Positions 50,421 to 59,465 are shown, counted from the stretch's first letter. The stretch is 64,000 nt of DNA from Paenibacillus_D sp047238105 (GCF_047238105.1 NZ_JBDFMD010000001.1:4526001-4590000); one strand, 5' to 3'. The notes: generated by a model from the letters alone, not told the origin. Translations and numbers: made by a program.

Positions 50421-51566
50421 ATGATCAATTTTGAAGACCTGGATCAGAATTGGCGCATCGAAACGATTGAGCAGGTAGTTATGAAGGGGGAGCGCCCCAG
50501 ATTAGCCGGCAGCAATGCAAGACTGGGCGTACACGGCAAAGAAGTCCATTGTCCGTTGGTGCGGATCACGATCGGCGGCATGACGGGCTACGGATGGTCG
50601 CCGATCAGGCATGATGCGGCTGAGATGCTGCTTGGCGCAACAGTCCGTGAGATTTTCTGCGGGGAGCGCTGGATCAAGGAACGGTTCTGGGGCATTCAGT
50701 TTCCGCTGTTTGACTGGCTCGCCAAGGCCAGAGGCATTCCGGTGCATGAACTGCTGACCGGCGAACACCGGGATACGCCGCTGGAGGTGCCAGGCTATGA
50801 CACCTCGCTCTATTTTGACGACCTGCATCTGGCTTCGGATCGTGAAGCGGTCGCTCTGTTGCAGGAAGAGGCCATGAGCGGCTACCATGCAGGCTTCCGG
50901 GCTTTTAAGATCAAGGTGGGGCGGGGCGCGATGCATATGGATCTCCTGGCAGGCACCGCACGCGATATTGCCATCGTCAACGGCATCCGCGAAGCCGTCG
51001 GCTCCCAGTGCGTGCTTGCCATCGATGCCAATAACGGCTACAACCTGAACCTGACCAAGCATGTACTGAAGGAAACGGCGGCCTCCAATCTGCTATGGAT
51101 TGAAGAAGCCTTCCATGAAGATGATAGATTGTACCGCAATCTGAAAGCGTGGATGAGCGAGCAAAATATGAAGGTTTTGATCACCGACGGCGAAGGCTAT
51201 GCGGCGCATCCGATCGTTGAATGGGCCGAGCAGGGACTGATCGATGCGATCCAATATGATCTGAGGGACTATGGCATTGTAAGCTGGCTTCAGTTGGCGA
51301 AAAGGCTGGCCCGCTCCGGGGTCAAGGCGGCTCCCCACAATTATGGCGGCTTCTATGGAAATTATGCCTCTGCTCAGGTGTATCCGGCTATCGAAGGGTT
51401 TATGTATGTCGAGTGGGACGAAGCGCGCATCGATGGCATTGACACGACCGGCTACAGCATCCAAGACGGCCTCATCTCCGTGCCGCAGACGCCGGGTTTT
51501 GGAATCACAATTGATAGCGCTTACTATGAAGGTCGAGTGAGTAAAGACGGCTGGGCGGTCAAGTGA
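50421..51566 (+). CDS. Enolase-superfamily enzyme (mandelate racemase-like)
   Basis: This 381-residue protein is of the enolase superfamily with metal ligands D202 (AIDANNGY), E228 (WIEEAF) and E258 (TDGEG). Catalytic Lys lies in K163-x-K165 (FKIKVG), and a His near the barrel end is H306 (APHNYGG), the pattern of the mandelate-racemase subgroup. Members dehydrate or epimerise sugar acids such as galactarate, glucarate or rhamnonate. GAGAGGAGAAGGG precedes the ATG. Its place between the permeases and the binding protein suggests the imported compound is, or yields, a sugar acid. Confidence 0.87.
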   Translation: MINFEDLDQNWRIETIEQVVMKGERPRLAGSNARLGVHGKEVHCPLVRITIGGMTGYGWSPIRHDAAEMLLGATVREIFCGERWIKERFWGIQFPLFDWLAKARGIPVHELLTGEHRDTPLEVPGYDTSLYFDDLHLASDREAVALLQEEAMSGYHAGFRAFKIKVGRGAMHMDLLAGTARDIAIVNGIREAVGSQCVLAIDANNGYNLNLTKHVLKETAASNLLWIEEAFHEDDRLYRNLKAWMSEQNMKVLITDGEGYAAHPIVEWAEQGLIDAIQYDLRDYGIVSWLQLAKRLARSGVKAAPHNYGGFYGNYASAQVYPAIEGFMYVEWDEARIDGIDTTGYSIQDGLISVPQTPGFGITIDSAYYEGRVSKDGWAVK

Positions 51567-51633
51567 AGCGAATGAAGGTACAGCATTGCACGTACGTCCC
51601 CATCAACGAACAGTTAGAGGAGATGAGCGACTT

Positions 51634-53193
51634 ATGAAAAATGGTGAATTGGCCAGATGTTCAAAAAATAAAGCAAAGCTTATGTTGTCCCTGATGTGCA
51701 TCCTATCCCTGCTTGTGGCGGCCTGCTCCTCTTCGGAGCCGGCGGCGCCGGCCCAAAGCGGGACGCCGTCCACCTCCGGCAAGGATAACGTCCAGACCTC
51801 GGGCAAACGGGTGGAGATCAGGGTTATGGCGGACTTTACCGTTGCCCAGCCGCCGGACGCCGACAATCCTGTCCAGAAAGAGTTCGAGCAGCGCACCAAT
51901 ACGAAGCTGACCGTGCAGTGGGTTCCGGGCGGCGATTATGGCGACCGGGTCAATGTATTGCTGGCTGCCGGCGATCTGCCCGACTTGATCAAAATTCCCA
52001 GCATTACGACGCCGTTGTTCCGGCAGATGGTAAGACAGGGCGCCTTTTGGGATCTGACGCCATATATTCAGGACTATCCGAACCTGGCGGCTATAAACGC
52101 CAAGACTTGGGAGAATACCAGGATTGACGGCAAAAACTATGCGATTCCTGCGGGCCGGCCGCTCGACGGAGGCGGGTTTGTAAATATCCGCAAGGATTGG
52201 CTCGATAAACTGGGTCTGGAGATGCCTGCTGATCTGGAAGAGCTGTACGTGGTCATGAAGGCATTTAAGGAGCATGCGCCGGATGGCATGTCAGATACAA
52301 TCGGGTATACGATGCGCGGCGCCAACATTATCGATGAGATCTTCCTCGGTACGGTAGGCAAGTGGAAGGAGGTAGACGGCAAGCTGATAAACATGTATCT
52401 CGAGCCTGAGATGAGGGAGTCGGTGCTGTATCAGATGAGGCTGTTCGAGGAAGGATTGATCCCGGAGGATTTCCCGGTGCTGAAGGAAAATCAGTATTGG
52501 GAGCTGGCCGCCGGCGGCAGAGCGGGCGTTACCAATGAAACGCCGGAGGCGCTGTTCCGCTATACGATGGATCAGTGGAAGCAAAATCCCGAGGTGGAAT
52601 GGACACCCTTGGTCGCCTTGGCTGCAAAACCCGGGGGAGAGCCGTTCGTCTCCCAGAGCTCGGGCATGAACGGCGTGCTGGCCATCCCGAAATCGGTGCC
52701 GGAGGACAAAATGAAAGCCATTTTGGCATTTGTCGATTACGGCTCCGGCGGAGAAGGTCTGGATCTGACGCTGTATGGAATCGAAGGTGTGCACTATACC
52801 GCTCAGGATGGAATCAATGTCTCCAATGAGCAAGCGGTAGCAGACAGCGTCGGCACAGGGACATGGGGCAAAATGTTCAGCACGCCTGTAGTCGACTTGT
52901 GGCAGTATGCTGCGGGTATGCCCAAAGAAATCTATGAGCGGAATATGAAGATCGCGGAGGAACGGGCGAAGATCTCCAAAGGGGATCCGGCGATCGGCCT
53001 GGTCTCCGAAACCGAGCTGAAGCTCGGCGCTGATTATTCCAAAAAGTTTGCCGATATGAAGACCCAGACGATCATCGGCAAGACAACGCTTGAGCAATGG
53101 GATGCCTATATCGATTCTTTGAAAAATGATGCGAATTATACGAAGATCACGGAAGAAATCAATGCGGAATACCAACAACGCAAGCAACAGTAA
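51634..53193 (+). CDS. Extracellular solute-binding lipoprotein (LplA class)
   Basis: This 519-residue binding lipoprotein has a signal peptide with lipobox LVAAC at about residues 27-31, a Ser/Pro/Ala linker, then the LplA-type domain (FEQRTNTKLTVQWVPGGDYGDRVNVLLAAGDLPDLI; a late PIFSTP-like segment reads KMFSTPVVDLW). The frame is open from 51586, but GAGGAGATGAG lies before ATG 51634. It is last in the operon and delivers its ligand to the two LplB/LplC-type permeases. The ligand is unknown. Confidence 0.9.
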   Translation: MKNGELARCSKNKAKLMLSLMCILSLLVAACSSSEPAAPAQSGTPSTSGKDNVQTSGKRVEIRVMADFTVAQPPDADNPVQKEFEQRTNTKLTVQWVPGGDYGDRVNVLLAAGDLPDLIKIPSITTPLFRQMVRQGAFWDLTPYIQDYPNLAAINAKTWENTRIDGKNYAIPAGRPLDGGGFVNIRKDWLDKLGLEMPADLEELYVVMKAFKEHAPDGMSDTIGYTMRGANIIDEIFLGTVGKWKEVDGKLINMYLEPEMRESVLYQMRLFEEGLIPEDFPVLKENQYWELAAGGRAGVTNETPEALFRYTMDQWKQNPEVEWTPLVALAAKPGGEPFVSQSSGMNGVLAIPKSVPEDKMKAILAFVDYGSGGEGLDLTLYGIEGVHYTAQDGINVSNEQAVADSVGTGTWGKMFSTPVVDLWQYAAGMPKEIYERNMKIAEERAKISKGDPAIGLVSETELKLGADYSKKFADMKTQTIIGKTTLEQWDAYIDSLKNDANYTKITEEINAEYQQRKQQ

Positions 53194-53199
53194 GAATCC

Positions 53200-53230
53200 A
53201 GCCTGCCCGACATGCCGGGCGGGCTTTTTA
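53200..53230 (+). terminator. Terminator after the second importer operon
   Basis: AGCC-T-GCCCG pairs with CGGGC-G-GGCT around ACATGC, followed by TTTTTA. Confidence 0.88.
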
Positions 53231-53236
53231 ATGGCT

Positions 53237-53848
53237 TCAACCTTGCTCCAAACGCAGGGAAACCATATGGTTGATACCAATTTTGCCGGCTTTTTTGGGA
53301 GAGAAGGACTCGCGCTTGTACTCCGTGAAGCCCAGCTTCTCATACAGTCGGATGGCCGGGATGTTGGTGTCAGCGACCTCTTCGATAACATAGTTGCGGT
53401 ACGGGAGATGCTCCAGCATATGACGGATCACTGCTGTAGCCGCGCCTTGGCCGCGGAAGGATAAGGCGGTGCCGATGAACTCGACCGAGCCCGTATCGGC
53501 CGGCGGGTCAGCGAACGGCTTTTGGAACTCCCGCTTCAGGATCAGCGCAGCCAGCGAGCCCTTGAACCAGCCCAGATGCCGGCGCAACGGGGCGCTCTGA
53601 AGGTGCAGCGAGAACGTCCGGCAATCTGTGCACGCGCCGAAGGCAGCCACCCGGTCGCCTGCGAGCGCGACATAGAATTGATCCAACACGAACATGTGAG
53701 CAAAAGCCCTGGCGATTACATCCCTGTCGGTGGAGAAATAGGAAAGCCATGAGGAGTAGCCATCGGCGAAAATCTCCGCCATCTGATCTCTAATCTCTAC
53801 ACCTGCGCGGTCTGCACGGACAACCTCAAATGTGCCGGAATGTTTCAC
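53237..53848 (-). CDS. GNAT family N-acetyltransferase
   Basis: This 203-residue acetyltransferase has the CoA-binding motif A as LSFRGQGAATAVIRHML at about 129-145 and the C-terminal motif B as DTNIPAIRLYEKLGFTEY. The start is GTG 53848, which shares one base with the stop of the TetR gene (TAGTG), so the two are co-translated. The substrate is unknown. Control by the upstream TetR repressor is likely. Confidence 0.88.
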   Translation of the reverse strand: MKHSGTFEVVRADRAGVEIRDQMAEIFADGYSSWLSYFSTDRDVIARAFAHMFVLDQFYVALAGDRVAAFGACTDCRTFSLHLQSAPLRRHLGWFKGSLAALILKREFQKPFADPPADTGSVEFIGTALSFRGQGAATAVIRHMLEHLPYRNYVIEEVADTNIPAIRLYEKLGFTEYKRESFSPKKAGKIGINHMVSLRLEQG

Positions 53849-54456
53849 TACACTTCCCCCTCCTTTGCGAATAATAAGGCCAAGAGCGATCTCGAAGGCA
53901 TCGTAAATTGCTCCTCCAGCATCACCTTCATCATCGCCAATCCTTGTATGGAGGAGAAAAATAATTGCGCCATCTCATGGGCGTCTCCTTCCCGGAGCCG
54001 GCCCTGCTGCTGCCCTTGAACGATCAGTGCGGCAGTGGCCTGCAACAGATCGCGGTTGATCTGCCTGAGCGCGGTCTGGCGTCCATCCGTTTCCGTAGAG
54101 AAGAAGGATTGGGTCATCAGCAGCAAGAGATGCGCAAGGTCATCGCCGGAAGACAGATCGTGGTACACCTCATCTATAAATCTCGCCAGCTCTTCGGCGG
54201 GCGCATCGCTGCTCTGGAACCTGGCGATCAACGTATGTAGTCCCGTCATGGCGAACTGGACCAGTTCTTCGAACAGTAGATCCTTGGTTTTGTAATGGCG
54301 GTACAGCAGACCGATGCTGATCCCCGCCTGGTCGGCAATCTGCTGGACATTGGTAGAGCCGTATCCTTGACGGACGAATAGCCGCATCGCTGCCGTCTGG
54401 ATTTTGGTTCGCGTTGCGAGGCGCATAGCTTCATACTGCTCCGGGGTACGCGGCAT
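53848..54456 (-). CDS. TetR family transcriptional regulator
   Basis: This 202-residue TetR-type repressor has an HTH at residues 18-62 (IQTAAMRLFVRQGYGSTNVQQIADQAGISIGLLYRHYKTKDLLF) and a helical ligand-binding C-terminal domain. AAGGAG lies before the ATG. It is transcribed from a consensus promoter that carries an inverted repeat at the -10 edge (54472-54491), a clear autoregulatory arrangement. It leads a two-gene operon with a GNAT acetyltransferase. Confidence 0.9.
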   Translation of the reverse strand: MPRTPEQYEAMRLATRTKIQTAAMRLFVRQGYGSTNVQQIADQAGISIGLLYRHYKTKDLLFEELVQFAMTGLHTLIARFQSSDAPAEELARFIDEVYHDLSSGDDLAHLLLLMTQSFFSTETDGRQTALRQINRDLLQATAALIVQGQQQGRLREGDAHEMAQLFFSSIQGLAMMKVMLEEQFTMPSRSLLALLFAKEGEV

Positions 54457-54471
54457 AACATCGGCTCCTTT

Positions 54472-54518
54472 ATGAGTGAGTTTTTACTCATTATAAAATC
54501 TGCCGATTATATTGTCAA
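54472..54518 (-). promoter_or_regulatory. Consensus promoter with TetR operator
   Basis: On the minus strand, TTGACA (54518-54513), 17 bases and TATAAT (54495-54490) match the consensus at all twelve positions. The inverted repeat ATGAGT-N8-ACTCAT (54472-54491) begins inside the -10, where bound repressor would block the polymerase. Confidence 0.8.
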
Positions 54519-54629
54519 CAGGGTGAAGGGGCTGGGGATCATCGCATCGGTTATGTTATGATGAAATGGACATGCCGCTTTTTTGCACTTTCGGGCAGGC
54601 GGCCGAGCAAGAGCAGCGGAGGTGAAGTG

Positions 54630-54992
54630 ATGAGTATGGCCTATGAAGTGACCATCGACCTGTACCGGGATTGGGTCGATACGGCAAGAGAGGTATTCCG
54701 GGGCTCGGGCCATCCGCTGGAGCCGCATCTGACGGATGATGAGATCGCCTACCAATATTACCGGCTGCAGACGGAGACTGAAGAGGAAGCCGAGACGATG
54801 AGCCGCCAGAACCGCGAACGGATCGAAGGGCTGCAGCAGACGATCATGGAGCATCTGGAGAGCGCGATCATCCCGGACATCCGGGCCCGGACAGGCTACC
54901 AGGGAGACCAGTTTATTTTTCGCTGGGTCTACGCGAGCGGCGAACATATTATCGAGGAGCATTCCGAGTATCGGATCCCTTTGCAGGCATAA
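54630..54992 (+). CDS. Hypothetical protein, 120 residues
   Basis: This is a soluble, acidic protein (MSMAYEVTIDLYRDWVDTAREVF..., ending HSEYRIPLQA) with an Arg/Glu-rich helix in the middle (ETEEEAETMSRQNRERIEGLQQ). ATG 54630 has GCGGAGGTGAAG upstream; the frame is open to 54558 without a ribosome site. No family is recognised. It stands alone between the TetR operon and a convergent glycoside hydrolase gene. Confidence 0.65.
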   Translation: MSMAYEVTIDLYRDWVDTAREVFRGSGHPLEPHLTDDEIAYQYYRLQTETEEEAETMSRQNRERIEGLQQTIMEHLESAIIPDIRARTGYQGDQFIFRWVYASGEHIIEEHSEYRIPLQA

Positions 54993-55063
54993 CGGGTTTA
55001 TCAGTCTGGCGAGCAAGCAGGCCTTGAACACGACTATTCGCATTCATAGTGTCTTCGTACGAA

Positions 55064-55104
55064 AAGCCCGCCGGGTGCAGCGCTTCTGCGCATACGGCGG
55101 GCTT
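55064..55104. terminator. Terminator after the GHL6-type gene
   Basis: AAGCCCGCCG pairs with CGGCGGGCTT. On the minus strand a TTTTC run follows, so it mainly serves the hydrolase gene that ends at 55118. It may also stop the 120-residue gene on the plus strand. Confidence 0.75.
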
Positions 55105-55117
55105 AAGGCGTCGGGGC

Positions 55118-57142
55118 TTAGTATTGCAGCACGACCATCTGATGGCAGCTGAATTCCGGCACGGTATAGCTGATCAAGCCGTCTTTCTTTTCAAAGGGAA
55201 GAGCGTCGCCCGATGGCGCCAGATAGACCTCCCGGACCGGCTGATCTGTCCGTACCTGCACCTGGATATCCCGCAGCGGGGGCAGATCCTCGATGATCTC
55301 GATACCCTTGCCCCGCCGCACAGGTGCGCCGTAGAGCAGATGCTGGACGAGCCGCTGTTGCCCGGCCTGGTGCTGCAGCGTAACCACGCCCTGCGCCGGG
55401 AGATTGGTGCGCAGCAGCGGCTCCGGCAGCAGTCGATCGAGAGCATGCAAGACGAGTTCCCGCAGCACGAGACTGCCTTTCTCCGCATAGTCGGCAAAAA
55501 CTTCCCAGGCGATATAGATGCCGTCAGCCCCCTCGGTCATCCCTGGTCCCGCCGGTTCCGGACGGGGCGGCGTGTGCTGGTGCGAGCAGAACCGGAATGC
55601 TTGCCGGTTGAAGTACGGTTCGACGCGCGCGGCGATCGTCTTGCCGCCCGGAGCCAGCTCGATCTGCTGCGCTGCCGCATACATCACATGAGCTGCCGAA
55701 GGCAGGCCGGCCACGGGGAAATCGGTCTGCACATAACTTGGCTGATATGGGCTGGGGCCTATCCAGCGGGCGCCAAGCCCGGCGAGCAGAGCTTGATCGC
55801 CACTGATGCCGTTTGGCTCCTGCGATGCACCGGGTACGCCTGCGTCACTCGAATCCGATGCAGGCAGTCCCGACCGTCCGGTCGCCAACAGCTTGCCGCC
55901 GCCGCGGACGAAGGCATCCAGTTTGTCGCGCAGGTCTGCATCCACGCGGATCCGGTCAGGCAGGATGAGCACGCGGTACCGCGAGAAGTCGGCTTCCAGA
56001 TCGAGTACATCGAAGAGCAGCTTGCCCTCGAGCATCATCCGAACCGCTCCGGTGTCGGACGCACCCGTCCGTTCTTCCTGCTGTCCGCTCGCCTGCAGCG
56101 ATTCGACACTGAGGATGCCGACATCGGCCAGCGCCGTCACGTCGCGGCACCAGGCTTCCTTGGCCTCCACCTCACCGTACGCGGCTCCAATGAGCGTATA
56201 GGTTGCCTCGTCCATCAGCCCTTCGGGATGCAGCTGGTCGCCGATCGAGCAGCGTGCGCCATTGGCCAGGCTGAGGGCCGCTTCGTAGCGCAGCGCATTG
56301 GGATGCTTGTAGCCGCCGAACTCGCCCCAGCTGGTGTGGAACTTGCCCGTCATGCCGAGGAAATCCATGCCCAACTGCTGGGCGTAACGGGCGGATAACG
56401 GGAAGTGGTCATAACCCCAGCCGCCAGTCGGTAAAGATTCCAGCTCCAGATGCGTATTCATCCGGGCAAGGTCGCGGCGGCCCCGGCGGATATGTCCGTT
56501 GTTGTGGAACACCGGCAGGCCCGGCTTATGCTTGTGAACGGCGGCGTTGGTCCGCTCGGTATACGTCTTATAAGTGTTCTCCCACAGCGGCTGCATGTCC
56601 GCCGGATTCAGCGGGTCGCCCCCCTGCGCCAGGACAGCCGCCCGGCAGTGGTGGCAGTAGCAGTTGCGTACGCCGACGATATCGAGGAAGATGCCGTCCG
56701 CATCATAGCGCTGCACGACCTCTTCGATCTGGGCGACCAGAATGTCGAGGTAAGGCGTGTTCATGCAGAACTCGTGGTAGCCGGGTACGAGGAAATGCTT
56801 GGCCCAGGACGTGCGGCCTTCCGCATCGCGGGTCAGCCACTCGGGCCGCTCCACAGCCAGCTTCTCATCGAGTCCGGCCGACAGATAGACGGGTGTGTTG
56901 ACGCCAATCTCGTGCGCCGCCTCGATCATACTGCCGAGCAGGTCGAAGGAGAGCTCCGGATGGATCGTGTTGGCTTCAGACGGATGGTATGCCCAGCCGT
57001 GATGGCATTTGGAGAAGACGGTAATGGAATCGACATGACCAGCCTGCAGCATCTGCTGGAACTGCTCCTTCGAGAAGCGGGAGCCGATGCCGGGGATAAG
57101 CTCGGAGGTATGGAAGTCGAGATGGACCTGACGGAAACGCAT
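55118..57142 (-). CDS. Glycoside hydrolase-like protein (GHL6/GH42-type)
   Basis: This 674-residue cytoplasmic protein begins with a barrel domain resembling the hypothetical glycosyl hydrolase 6 family (RQVHLDFHTSELIPGIG; DGIFLDIVGVRNCYCHHCR; VFHNNGHIRRG). A beta-galactosidase trimerisation-like middle domain follows (ADVGILSVESL; YRVLILPDRIRVDADLRDKLDAFVRGGGKLLATGRSG), then a beta-sandwich end. The substrate is not established; beta-galactoside or fucoside are guesses. ATG 57142 follows AAAGGTGG; the frame is open to 57217 without a site. It is divergent from an AraC gene that probably controls it. Confidence 0.75.
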   Translation of the reverse strand: MRFRQVHLDFHTSELIPGIGSRFSKEQFQQMLQAGHVDSITVFSKCHHGWAYHPSEANTIHPELSFDLLGSMIEAAHEIGVNTPVYLSAGLDEKLAVERPEWLTRDAEGRTSWAKHFLVPGYHEFCMNTPYLDILVAQIEEVVQRYDADGIFLDIVGVRNCYCHHCRAAVLAQGGDPLNPADMQPLWENTYKTYTERTNAAVHKHKPGLPVFHNNGHIRRGRRDLARMNTHLELESLPTGGWGYDHFPLSARYAQQLGMDFLGMTGKFHTSWGEFGGYKHPNALRYEAALSLANGARCSIGDQLHPEGLMDEATYTLIGAAYGEVEAKEAWCRDVTALADVGILSVESLQASGQQEERTGASDTGAVRMMLEGKLLFDVLDLEADFSRYRVLILPDRIRVDADLRDKLDAFVRGGGKLLATGRSGLPASDSSDAGVPGASQEPNGISGDQALLAGLGARWIGPSPYQPSYVQTDFPVAGLPSAAHVMYAAAQQIELAPGGKTIAARVEPYFNRQAFRFCSHQHTPPRPEPAGPGMTEGADGIYIAWEVFADYAEKGSLVLRELVLHALDRLLPEPLLRTNLPAQGVVTLQHQAGQQRLVQHLLYGAPVRRGKGIEIIEDLPPLRDIQVQVRTDQPVREVYLAPSGDALPFEKKDGLISYTVPEFSCHQMVVLQY

Positions 57143-57231
57143 AACGTGTACCACCTTTCGGTTGAAGAGGTTGTTCAAAAAGTCCGCGGCTGAAAACCGA
57201 GCTTTCTGAACGCGCACTTAAATGGGATACC

Positions 57232-57250
57232 TATAATGTAAGCGATTGCC
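57232..57250 (+). promoter_or_regulatory. -10 with overlapping cre-like site
   Basis: TATAAT (57232-57237) is overlapped by ATGTAAGCGATTGCC (57236-57250), which fits the cre consensus at 14 of 15 positions. Lying in the 240-base divergent region, it could let CcpA block transcription of the AraC gene. No good -35 was found. Confidence 0.4.
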
Positions 57251-57382
57251 GATGGGAACGGATAGAAACAATCTCTACACGCTTAAGCACAATATCGACT
57301 ATTCATTGGCAGGGAATTGGAAGTTCGTGGCGAATGGTATATGGGGAAAGGTCGGTCATGTCGTATGCAGGGAGGGAGTACA

Positions 57383-58252
57383 ATGGATTGTCTGGAGCTG
57401 CGGATTCCGCCGCTGCCCCAATTGGTCACGGCAGGTCATGGGATATGGGAGCCGGACACGCAGCATTTCCGGCGGCAGTTTGACGTCTACGATCTGATCT
57501 ATGTCAAACAAGGCGCGCTGTACATGACGGAAGAGGATCGGGCATATGTATTGGAGGATGGTCATCTGCTCCTGCTGGAGGCGGGAAAGACGCATTGGGG
57601 GCATCGGCCGACCGAGGTGTCTACGGAGCTCTACTGGATGCACTTCACCCATCCGCACCGCCCGGCTGTCCGGAAGAGCGGCGAGATCCCCTGGTCCAGT
57701 CCGCTGCGGCGGGGAACGGATGAGGATCTGGCGCCTACGGACCAGTCGATGTTCCTGCCCAAGTCGGCCGTTATCGATCCGGGTCTGCTCGTCCCGCTGT
57801 TGGGCGAGATTGTGGAGCTCGGCAACACGCTCAGTCTTCACAACGCGCTGCGCTGGCAGATAGCCGGAGCGGAGCTGCTGGGGCGGTTGCAGCGGATCGT
57901 GATGGCAGAGCTGTCCTCCCGGTCATACTATCTGTCCGAATGCGCCGTCCAGTACCTGCGCGATCACCTGGCTCAGCCTTTTGACTCCCGGCATATGGAG
58001 CATGAGCTGCACTATCATTTCGACTACATCTCCCGCTGCTTGCGGCAGTACACCGGTATGAGCCCGCTCCAGTATCTGCACCAGCTGCAGATCGAGCGCG
58101 CGCGTACGCTGCTCGTCACAACCGGACTGTCCATCCAGGAGATTGGCGAGCAGGTAGGGCAGCCCAATGGCAATTATTTTATCCGGCTGTTCCGCAAGCA
58201 TCTCGGCTGTCCGCCCGGCGTCTACCGGAGCAGGTTCCAGAACCGCGCTTGA
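57383..58252 (+). CDS. AraC family transcriptional regulator
   Basis: This 289-residue cytosolic AraC regulator has an N-terminal cupin-like sensing domain (FDVYDLIYVKQGALYM; LEAGKTHWGHRP). The two-HTH C-terminal domain follows (FDYISRCLRQYTGMSPLQYLHQLQIERARTLL, then IQEIGEQVGQPNGNYFIRLFRKHLGCPPGVYR). ATG 57383 has GCAGGGAGGG upstream; the frame is open to 57317. It is divergent from the GHL6-type hydrolase, its likely target, with a sugar as probable effector. Confidence 0.9.
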   Translation: MDCLELRIPPLPQLVTAGHGIWEPDTQHFRRQFDVYDLIYVKQGALYMTEEDRAYVLEDGHLLLLEAGKTHWGHRPTEVSTELYWMHFTHPHRPAVRKSGEIPWSSPLRRGTDEDLAPTDQSMFLPKSAVIDPGLLVPLLGEIVELGNTLSLHNALRWQIAGAELLGRLQRIVMAELSSRSYYLSECAVQYLRDHLAQPFDSRHMEHELHYHFDYISRCLRQYTGMSPLQYLHQLQIERARTLLVTTGLSIQEIGEQVGQPNGNYFIRLFRKHLGCPPGVYRSRFQNRA

Positions 58253-58374
58253 GAGGGAGTCAGAAGAGAGATTGCAGATCAGGCACCAAGGGTAATAGGA
58301 CAGAGGCCGACCGGTGGGTTGGCCGGGCAGCGCATGCCATGCTTCAACAATAATCGTCTGGGAGGTAACAATTC

Positions 58375-59352
58375 ATGAAGTTCACGTATTTGGGCAAAAG
58401 CGGACTGAAGGTAAGCAAGCTCTGTTTGGGAACGATGAATTTTGGCGTGGAGACGGACGAGAAGGAAGCGTTTCGCATCATGGATGCGGCGATTGACGCA
58501 GGGGTCAATTTTTTTGATACCGCCAATGTGTACGGTCGCGAAAACCCCGGCCTGACCGAGGAGATCATCGGCCGCTGGTTCGCCCAGGGCGGCGGCAGAC
58601 GCGAGAAGGTAGTCCTGGCTACCAAATTCTATGGCGACATGAAGGATGAAGCCGACGGACCGAACAGTGACAGCGGACTGAGCGCCTACAAGCTGCGCCG
58701 TCATCTCGACGCCTCGCTGCGGCGGCTGCAGACCGATCATATCGAGCTGTACCAGATGCATCATAATGACCGCGTGGTAGGCTGGGATGAGCTGTGGGGC
58801 GCATATCAAGTGGCAATCAACCAGGGCAAGGTCGGCTACATAGGGTCGAGCAACTTCGGCGCCCGCGATCTGGTCAAGGCGCAGTACGAAGCAAAAGCCC
58901 GGGGCATGCAGGGTCTGGTCTCCGAGCAGCACAAATACAGCCTGCTGTGCCGGCTGCCGGAGCTGGAGGTGCTGCCAGCCGCTGAGGAGCACGGTATTGG
59001 CGTCATCGCCTGGAGTCCGCTGGACGGCGGTCTGCTGAGCGGCAATGCGCTGAAGCCGGTCGAAGGCTCGCGCCGCGCAAACAACCCGGACGGCGTCAAG
59101 CGCTATCGGAGCCAACTGGAGCAGTTCGAGAAGGTGTGCAAGGAGATGGGCGAGCACGAGGCCAATGTGGCGCTGGCCTGGACGCTGGTCAACCCGGCGA
59201 TGACCGCGCCGATCATCGGACCGCGGACGCTGGAGCAGTTCGAATCCTCGCTGCGCGTTGTCGATATCGAATTCGACCAGCAGACGCTGGATCGCCTGGA
59301 TGAGATCTTCCCTGGACCGGGCGCGGAAGGACCGCGGGCATACTCGTGGTAA
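58375..59352 (+). CDS. Aldo/keto reductase
   Basis: This 325-residue reductase of the aldo/keto family (YhdN/Tas-like branch) has catalytic tetrad D48, Y53, K84 and H129 (FFDTANVYG, ATKFYG, ELYQMHHND) and the cofactor-site segment IIGPRTLEQFESSL near the end. It reduces aldehydes, ketones or sugars with NADPH; the substrate is unknown. CTGGGAGG precedes the ATG. It is monocistronic. No terminator hairpin was seen before the toxin promoter that follows. Confidence 0.92.
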   Translation: MKFTYLGKSGLKVSKLCLGTMNFGVETDEKEAFRIMDAAIDAGVNFFDTANVYGRENPGLTEEIIGRWFAQGGGRREKVVLATKFYGDMKDEADGPNSDSGLSAYKLRRHLDASLRRLQTDHIELYQMHHNDRVVGWDELWGAYQVAINQGKVGYIGSSNFGARDLVKAQYEAKARGMQGLVSEQHKYSLLCRLPELEVLPAAEEHGIGVIAWSPLDGGLLSGNALKPVEGSRRANNPDGVKRYRSQLEQFEKVCKEMGEHEANVALAWTLVNPAMTAPIIGPRTLEQFESSLRVVDIEFDQQTLDRLDEIFPGPGAEGPRAYSW

Positions 59353-59375
59353 GGGATTAGAGAAGCGAACGCATG

Positions 59376-59404
59376 TTGCCTATAGGAATGTACGGTGTTA
59401 TAAT
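59376..59404 (+). promoter_or_regulatory. Promoter of the holin-like toxin
   Basis: TTGCCT (59376-59381), 17 bases and TATAAT (59399-59404). The start would be near 59411, giving a toxin mRNA of about 250 bases up to the terminator at 59637-59662. Confidence 0.7.
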
Positions 59405-59465
59405 TTGGTAGAGTAATAGAAGGGCTTGCGTGGGCGGTAGGCTGATCCCCCTGTGAAGGGAGGTG

